This document shows, piece by piece, positions 57,717 through 64,000 of a stretch of DNA of 64,000 nucleotides. Source of the stretch: Galbula dea (lineage: Eukaryota > Chordata > Aves > Piciformes > Galbulidae); NCBI GenBank assembly GCA_013399015.1, contig VWZX01007015.1, positions 747,480 through 811,479 of the forward strand. The letters run 5' to 3'. Within the stretch, counting starts at the first letter, position 1. Each line of letters begins with the position of its first letter. Below the pieces are notes generated by a model that saw only the letters and a program-made list of their open reading frames with translations, did not search any database and was not told the origin of the DNA. The position numbers and the translations under genes were made by a program.

Positions 57717-59214
57717 AGTTGTTGTTATTAACAGCAGCTGTCAAATGTTTCCTTCACCAGAGCTTCCTTTTCATCCCCTTCTATTCAACAGTAGTATTGC
57801 CACTTATTAATATGTGGCCTCAACAGTGTATGGTCTGTTCTCAGTTGAATAAGCAGCAGACTTCACAGGGTCTTGTTTTGACTCACCAATATAGAAAAGT
57901 TTCTTCTTCCAGACAATTTCCTGGTACTAATTGGGGGAAAAAAAAAGGCTGCCTGGGACTAAGACACAAAACTGATCAGTTTGTGTTTCAGAACCAAACC
58001 AACTCTCCCCTCTTGTTCTCTAAAGCCACTTTAGAAGATGCTGATGAAATGAGATCTCCCCATGCTGCCTTTCCTAGAGTCCATCAAAGCAGAGTTTTGG
58101 CAGGTTATTTTTAATCCTCTGTAGTTCAAGCAGCCTTTCTGCATTGAAGTCCATCCATCAGTTTCAATGAACTTCAGTAAGGTAACCTTCATCAAAATCT
58201 CCCACCATTAAGCTCAAGTGTGGAACTAGTCAGGAAATGTTACTGCAATTTACCTTGCTTTCCTCCAAGCTGTAGCATCATCATCTCCAAGAAAAGAAAG
58301 AAAAAAGAAGGACTTCAGAAGTGGTTTTGCTTTGTTTATTTTTCTTGAACCAAGATCTTTTTTTCCCCCCTTTCTTCCCAAGGAAGAGATCAACAAAGAG
58401 TAATTGTATCTGCTGTCAAATGACAACCTTGTTCCCCCTTCTTTAGTCTTTACAATTGACCCTTAAATGGTTTATGGTGAATTTCTTCAGCTTCTGTAGG
58501 ATTTCTGACTCTGTAATTAAAGTAATTGGACAAGTGTTTCCAGTTTCCTACCTTTTACCCATCTTAAAAGCTAAGGAAGTATTTCAGTGTCAGGCTGCCT
58601 CAGGATAGGCTGGCTGTGAGTAGAGTTTTCACAAGAAAAATTCCAGATAATCACATGGAAGGTTCTAGGGCCATTTTGAAGGTCACTGATACCTCCTGTA
58701 GAGCATTTGCTGCTTGGGTGATGATGCTTCTAGCTTTGGATATCAACAGTCCTGTACATCTGAGGGTTTTGCAGGAAAACACATTATCTCCATAGACAAT
58801 TAACTTAAAACTAGCTTGACACCTACTTTCTTGCTTCTCTGGAAAGCTATTTATCAGCAGGATTTTCTTCTTCCTTGCTCCCCCTTGCTTATGGTCCTCT
58901 CTTGGTAGCTTTGCCTTTGAATCTGGAAGGTGCTTCCTCCCTTGCAGAGGGTATTCTCCTTGCCAGGGCAGTCAGAATTAGCATGCAGCACAACAGGAGC
59001 AGTAAGACTTCCTCTCTGTGTGCCTAAAGGTCATTGCTAGATCTTCACAAACATTTAAAGAGCACAGGAAGGATGCCCAAAGTGCTTTTATTGAGAGAGC
59101 AGCACTCTTTGTGCTCCTGTATTGTTTTACAGGGAGTGAAATGGAGTCCAGGAGCACATCTGGATTCAGTCTGGAGGTCCAGACTAATACTCCTGCTTTT
59201 CATGCCTGCAGAGT
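57717..59214. other. Unique intron sequence
   Basis: No gene or transposon is recognised over 1.5 kb; short T and A runs only. Confidence 0.5.
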
Positions 59215-60188
59215 GACCCTTGTGTTCTCCAGGGGTCAGGACTAGGTCCAGCCTTGTTCTCAACATCTTCATCAGTGACCTGGATGAAGGGACAGAGTGG
59301 GCCCTCAGCCAGTTTGCTGATGATACAGACCTGGGAGGAGTGGCTAACACTCCATCAGGCTGTGCTGCCATTCAGGGAGAGCTGGACAGGCTGAGAGTTG
59401 GGGGAGAGGAACCTTAGGAAGTTCAACAAGGGCAAGTGTAGGGTCCTGCACCTCAGGAGGAATAATTCCATAGATCAGTACAAGTTAAGGGTTGACCTGC
59501 TGGAGAGCAACTCTGCAGAGAAGAATGTAGGGGTGCTGGTGAACTACTTGTTCACCATAAGCCAGCAGTATGCTTTTATGATCAAGAAGGCCAATTTTCT
59601 TCTGGGTGCATGAAGAAGACTGTGACCAGCAGGGTGAGGGAGGTTCTCCTCCTGTCTTCACTCTGCCCTAGAATGGCCACACCTGGAGTCCTGGGTCCAG
59701 TTCTGGGTACCCTTCTTCAAGAGAGACACAGAACTGCTGGAGAGAGTCCAGTAGAAGCTACAAAGATACTGAGAGGACTGGAGCATCCCTCTGGGGTGAG
59801 GAAATGCTGTGAGCCATGGGGGTGTTCTGCCTGGAGAAGAGCAGAGTGAGAGGAGATCTGCTCAGTGCTGATCAATAGCTAAAGGATGTGGGGGTGAAGA
59901 GGATGAGGCCAGACACTTTTCAGTGGTGCCCAGTGACAGGACAAGAGGCAGTGGTTACAAAGTGGAACCCAGGAGGTTCTATCTGAACACAAGGAAAATC
60001 TTCTTTGCTGTGAGGGTGCCAGAGCCCTGGCCCAGGCTGCCCAGAGAGGTTGTGGAGTCTCCTTCTCTGGAGAGATTCCAACCCTACCTGTAGGTGACTC
60101 TGTGCCACCTACTCTGTGTGCCCCTGCTTTAGCAGGGGAGTTGGACTAAATGATTTCCAGAGATCCCTTCCAACTTCCACCATTTGGG
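59215..60188 (+). mobile_element. CR1 LINE, RT to tail (tail group 3)
   Basis: It opens with cttgtgttctccaggggtca (the GVPQGS region). Next comes LNIFISDLDEGTEWALSQFADD, the FADD box intact (sense 59220..59417), then RKFNKGKCRVLHLRRNNS and VGVLVNYLFTISQQYA. The tail is ctgctttagcaggggagttgg and cccttccaacttccaccatt. There are frameshifts at about 59395 and 59612. Confidence 0.93.
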
Positions 60189-60852
60189 AAATATGTGTGA
60201 GAACACAAACTAAAAGTAGTCTTCTTTGGCATGCTCCTCAAGAATAATGCTAATTATTGTTGCCTTCTTTTGAACACAATTTTTTTAGCTCCAAAAATGG
60301 CTCAGAATAAGATAAAAGAAGTCAGGACTCCAGTGTAGCAGCATGGGGTCAGTGGAAGACATCTTCCTATTGTATTTGTGGCCATCTCTGGAGGAGGGGA
60401 GGTCTCAGTAGCAGGAGAGAGGACAGTGAGGACCCAGAGGAGAAGAGCATGTGTGGGATTCCATGGGAAGGGCTGGAGAGTGGTGGTTGTGGGAAATCAG
60501 GAAGGATTGCAGAGTTTGTTGTGCCTGGCAAAGCTACTGAAAGTTGCTGCTGGGAAGTAGGTGGCTCTTTCTGAAAGCAGCCCCCACACTCCTTTTTGGG
60601 GCATGGCTATTTTCAGACTTAAGAGGTGTTGGTGTAGCAGATGGGAACACCATGTGCTTTATTACAGAGTGCTGGAGGTTATAGTTCATATACAGAAAAA
60701 CAAAATAGTGACAGAAGAAAACACTGCTGGCTTTGCTGTAGAGTGGTTTTGGGGTTGTTTTTTTCCCCCCACTTTTCACCATCTGTGTTTGCAGATTTAC
60801 TTCTAGGAATTCTAGATTTCTTCTATCAAGGTCAATGTCCTCCTGTACAGAG
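60189..60852. other. Unique intron sequence
   Basis: Nothing recognised. Confidence 0.5.
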
Positions 60853-61300
60853 CATGACCACAGAAGAGCAGTGAGGCTGGTGAAGGGTCTAGAGCACCAG
60901 TCTTAGGAGGAACAGTTGGGGAAGCTGGGGTTGGTTAGTCTGGAGAAGAGGAGGCTGGGGGGAGACCTTCTCACTCTCTACAACTCCCTGAAAGGAGATT
61001 ATAGGGAGCTAGAGGGTGGTGTCATCTCCCAGGTAACAGGTGACAAGAGGAGTGGAAACAACCTCAAGTTGTGTCAGAGGAGGTTTAAATTGGATATGAG
61101 GAATAGTATCTACCTTAAAAAGGTTGTCAGGGCCTGGAGCAGGCTGCCTGTGGAGTCACCATCCCTGTAGGGGCTGAATACAAGTGCATAGGTGGTGCTT
61201 AAGGATGTGGTTCAGTGGTGGCCTGGGCTGTGCTGGATTAACAGTTGGACTTGATCATCTGAAAGATCTCTTCCAACTGAAGTAATTCTCTGATTCTCAA
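60853..61300 (+). mobile_element. CR1 LINE 3' part (tail group 1)
   Basis: It starts at agcatgaccacagaagagca and includes LGLVSLEKRRLGGDLLTLYN, SLKGDYRELEGGVISQVTGD, RRFKLDMRNSIYLKKVVRAW. It ends with ggtgctt...ggatgtggttcagtggtggc, cagttggacttgatcatctg and attctctgattctc. One open frame of 84 codons at 60916..61170 covers the C-terminus. Confidence 0.92.
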
Positions 61301-62447
61301 CTGCCTGATAGTAGTGAGGTGATAGTTTTATGGACTAGAGTGGACTAAGAAGAGAGCATTCCCCTTCTCTGCAGCAAATACAAGGTAGAGGGTGCTTGTG
61401 GAGGCAGCATCTCACGGTGCATTGAACAAAATGGCAATCCAGGGTTCTTTCTCCTGGGGTGTTGTGGTCAGCAAAATCAGGGGTCTGAGTGTCACATGGC
61501 TTACATGGGCTGTGGTCTCTGTGCCCTTTCAATGCCTCTGCATCAACCTGCAGCTTGTCTTGGTTTAGAAAGCCATTGAACATGAAGAGACAACACTGCT
61601 CTGCATCTTTGTGGGGCCTCTTGCCAAGAAGCAGTCTCCAAAACAAGTGCATAGCCACCATGGAGGCTGGTTTTCTGAGGAGACCTTTCTCTGATCACCC
61701 TGGTGATTTATTCTGCAGGCATGAAGGTCCCTCTGAGGTTTTTAAGGGTATGGACATGACTTTGCATGCAAAGGCTTCATCTCCCCATCTGCTCTCAGGG
61801 GTGAAACTGAAGCCTGAGGGAGCAAGAGGCAGTCCTCCAGCTGTAGATGTTCTGCAGACAGTGTCTGGGTTGATGAAATGTGTTCATTATTTAGTGTTCC
61901 ATGCACCATCTTTGTTCTTGGATACACTTGGATGCACTTGGATCCAAGTCTTGATACACTTGGATTGCTTTGGTCACCTTTGTACTTTCACAGGGGAGCT
62001 TTTGGGTGTCTCTGTCTCATGGGTGATGTTTGAAGTGGGTTTTTTGTTGGTGTTGTGGCTTTTGGTTTGGTTTGGTTTTAGTTTTGTGGGGGTTTTTTGG
62101 TTTTTTTGCATAGACCAAGTATGGTGGGAGAATGTTTGAAGGTAAGAAATGGCTGTTTTGGTTAGCTGGAGCTGTACATTAGCAAGTCTTTGTCTGCTGT
62201 AGCTTTGTATTACTGCCATGATATGGCAATTTAAAAAGGTGATTAATGCTATGCAGCAGTTACAGTTCCTAAAGGAGCAAATTTTCAGCAGGAGCTGAAA
62301 AATGCTACTGTATTTTTAGGGATTGTGTGCTGTCTCATCAAACTGACTGCCCTTTTGCATCTGCAGATGCTTGGTGACAAAACAACTGCAGCCTTCTCTA
62401 TTATATGATCTTCTAACCATAAATCACCAAGAGGTCCTTCCTCAAGA
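61301..62447. other. Unique intron sequence
   Basis: It contains a 216-codon open frame (61489..62139), a short cacttggat tandem at 61921..61966, and a G/T-rich simple patch at 62038..62108. No recognised gene. Confidence 0.5.
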
Positions 62448-62588
62448 AGGAGGTTGGTGGAGTCCCTGGAAGTATTCAAAAACCATGGAGATGTGGTGTT
62501 TGGGGACATGGTGTAGTGTTGGGTGAATGGTTGGACTTGATGATCTCAGAGTTCTTTTCCAGCCATAATGAATCTATGATTCTATAAA
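62448..62588 (+). mobile_element. CR1 LINE 3' end (tail group 1)
   Basis: Short piece: aggaggttggtggagtccct, ccatggagatgtggtgtttg, ggacatggtgtagtgttggg, ttggacttgatgatctcaga, ending in gaatctatgattctataaat. Confidence 0.9.
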
Positions 62589-64000
62589 TCCATTTTTGGT
62601 AGTCACAACTCTCTTAAGTCAGGGGAAAAAACATTGAGTTTCCAGTGTGTGGTGATACCTTAGGTGGAGTCTCTAATGCCCAATATACTCAAGTCTGTGG
62701 TGCTGTAAAGAAGGCTGTAGTTGACTTGCACTTGCCTGTTTTAAAGGTTGCTGGAAAAGATGGGTTTCATATTATTTAAATGGCAGAGTTGAAAAGTACT
62801 GGATACCAAATAAACTGATCAACTGGCAGATAGGCTTAAAAAAAGCAACCAAAGAAGTTTGGGGTATTGCAGGCCTAAAAAACTCATTATATTTCATCAA
62901 TTCCATTTTCTCTCTTAATGCAATCAGAAGAAGAGTGCTTTTATGTGTCTTTAGGGTGCAATAAAAGCCACCCAGACAACAGGCTTGACAACTCCCTTCA
63001 CTCCTCCTGGGTTATTTGCAAAAAACCTTTACTTCTGCATTTGAAAGTAAACCACTGGAGGAATGGGTTTGGTGAAGGTCTGCTCTTTCAGGCTCTGCTG
63101 ACACCCAGTAGGAGAAAATGAGATTATTTTCAGTAGAGTATTGTTTTTAATAAACCAGTGGAAGAAGGATTATGTGAAGAGCCTTCACCATAGCTTTCTA
63201 GGTTTTTTGGCTTTTTCAGGGTAGTCTCTCTACCTCTCTAAACACCAAAGTGCACCATAAAGCTCTCTCCTACTTTCCTGTGATGTCCTGGGAACCCTAA
63301 CTTGTTGTTTGGATGGGAATTGAGTTGAACTGAAGATGTCTGAGGCCAGCTGAGGAGCACACTGAAAAGTCAATGCAGGGATCTAACCAAGGCAAAAATC
63401 CCTGCTAGCTTTGAAGAGGCAAGAGTTGTCCTTACTTCTTGGGTTTGTTTTTCAGCTCTTGGCTTCCTCTGCCTGCCTTAACCTGTAGGAGAGGGCAGGA
63501 GTAACAACTGCAATGGTTATCACTACATGCCCAGCTCAGAGCATGTCTCTTTAAACTTCCTATTTTTTCTTTCATGGGCAAGGCAAAGGGAAGAACTTTG
63601 GGGCAGAGTGTTGGCATTGAAGAAGGCATTTGGGGAGACAGCAGATGTTGAGGGTAGGGCCTTTCTGGCACCTCAAGCCATCAAGCTGTGATGCTTTAAC
63701 ACTGTTGGACATGAAACCACTGAGAGTGATTATTTCCTTAATGGCAAGGAAGGCAAAAGATCTCCTTAGGAGACCTCCTTCCTTAGGGGAGATCTTCCTT
63801 TAGAGAGATCTCCTGGGTGAAGCTCTCTTGAAATAACACCTGTGATGTGTAGGCATGAAAAACAACCCTTGTGAATCCAAGTGCTCTTACAGGAGTGGTT
63901 TTAGGACTGCCAGAAAAGGTCATGGAGAGTTATTCCAGTAGTAGGAGACTTTGTGTATGATGAGTTGTTGGGAGAGGACCATGTTCCTAAAAGCTTATAC
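62589..64000. other. Unique intron sequence to the right edge
   Basis: No gene or transposon is recognised in 1.4 kb. A cluster of AGATCTCC inverted repeats at 63758..63812 is noted under findings. Confidence 0.5.

Larger units (their letters stand above)
49223..64000 (+). other. PRKG1: PRKG1 intron downstream of the exon (partial)
   Basis: I found no coding match to the residues that follow in PRKG1 (starting TLVNVKLWAIDRQ), so the next exon lies beyond the right edge. The stretch carries nine CR1 pieces and one 305-base assembly gap. Confidence 0.8.

Noticed and set aside
1..64000. CRISPR array, prokaryotic operon or phage
   Set aside because: The repeated units are CR1 tails scattered in both orientations without regular spacers, and the only gene has vertebrate splice sites.
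1..64000. Endogenous retrovirus or LTR element
   Set aside because: I saw no LTR pair, primer-binding site or gag/pro/pol motif; all reverse-transcriptase sequence has the LINE-type FADD box with CR1 neighbours.
1..64000. Full-length, mobile CR1
   Set aside because: Every copy is 5'-truncated; none contains the endonuclease domain or ORF1.
1..64000. tRNA, rRNA, snRNA or microRNA genes
   Set aside because: No cloverleaf-like A/B box arrangement or known small-RNA sequence was recognised by eye. A covariance-model scan would be decisive.

Overview
This window is vertebrate nuclear DNA, almost certainly from a bird. It contains one recognisable protein-coding exon, on the + strand at 49109..49222. 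The exon encodes 38 residues of the first cyclic-nucleotide-binding domain of cGMP-dependent protein kinase 1 (PRKG1), with a textbook acceptor and donor. The rest of the window reads as the two flanking introns: about 49.1 kb on the 5' side and at least 14.8 kb on the 3' side. No other exon, RNA gene, CpG island, CRISPR array or prokaryote-like operon was found.

The introns are packed with CR1 LINE retrotransposons. By eye I delimit 45 CR1 copies or fragments (27 on +, 18 on -) covering roughly 23 kb, a little over a third of the window. All are 5'-truncated. None has the endonuclease part, and the longest (39001..40758) reaches only from just upstream of the reverse transcriptase to the tail. 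Typical bird genomes carry far less CR1. Such density points to a CR1-rich lineage such as Piciformes (woodpeckers and allies) or hornbill/hoopoe relatives. That placement is inference.

Copies were sorted into informal 3'-tail groups (my labels). Group 1 has a ...gacatggtttagtgg... tail. Group 2 ends near ggattccctagaccagg. Group 3 has ctttagcagggggg before ttggactagatgatctcc. Group 4 has ccattccaggtgaggttg. Group 5 is the youngest-looking, with gatgatttaggggtaag. Group 6 has gcctgccaggggggttgg-like or aaggctctgagcaacctgat ends. Group 7 has tttggggttgtcc before caggagttgg. Most tails finish in the CR1 octamer-like repeat attctgtg/attctatg.

Layout: 1..20 kb holds scattered old CR1 pieces. 20.2..21.3 kb carries a young CR1 with an uninterrupted 3' ORF2, just behind an older tail. 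22.9..27.9 kb is a dense cluster. 30..40.8 kb has several long copies, including the longest. 44.4..48.5 kb is another cluster with assembly gaps. The PRKG1 exon follows at 49.1 kb, and 49.6..62.6 kb carries further copies, including a gap-interrupted second young copy at 57.1 kb. Between copies lies unique intron sequence with a few short simple repeats. Assembly gaps are at 32046..32048, 45065, 45483..45588 and 57287..57591, all in or beside repeats. I did not see a previously undescribed system. The points of interest are the nested CR1 history, recent near-identical copies, tail expansions and repeat-driven assembly errors.
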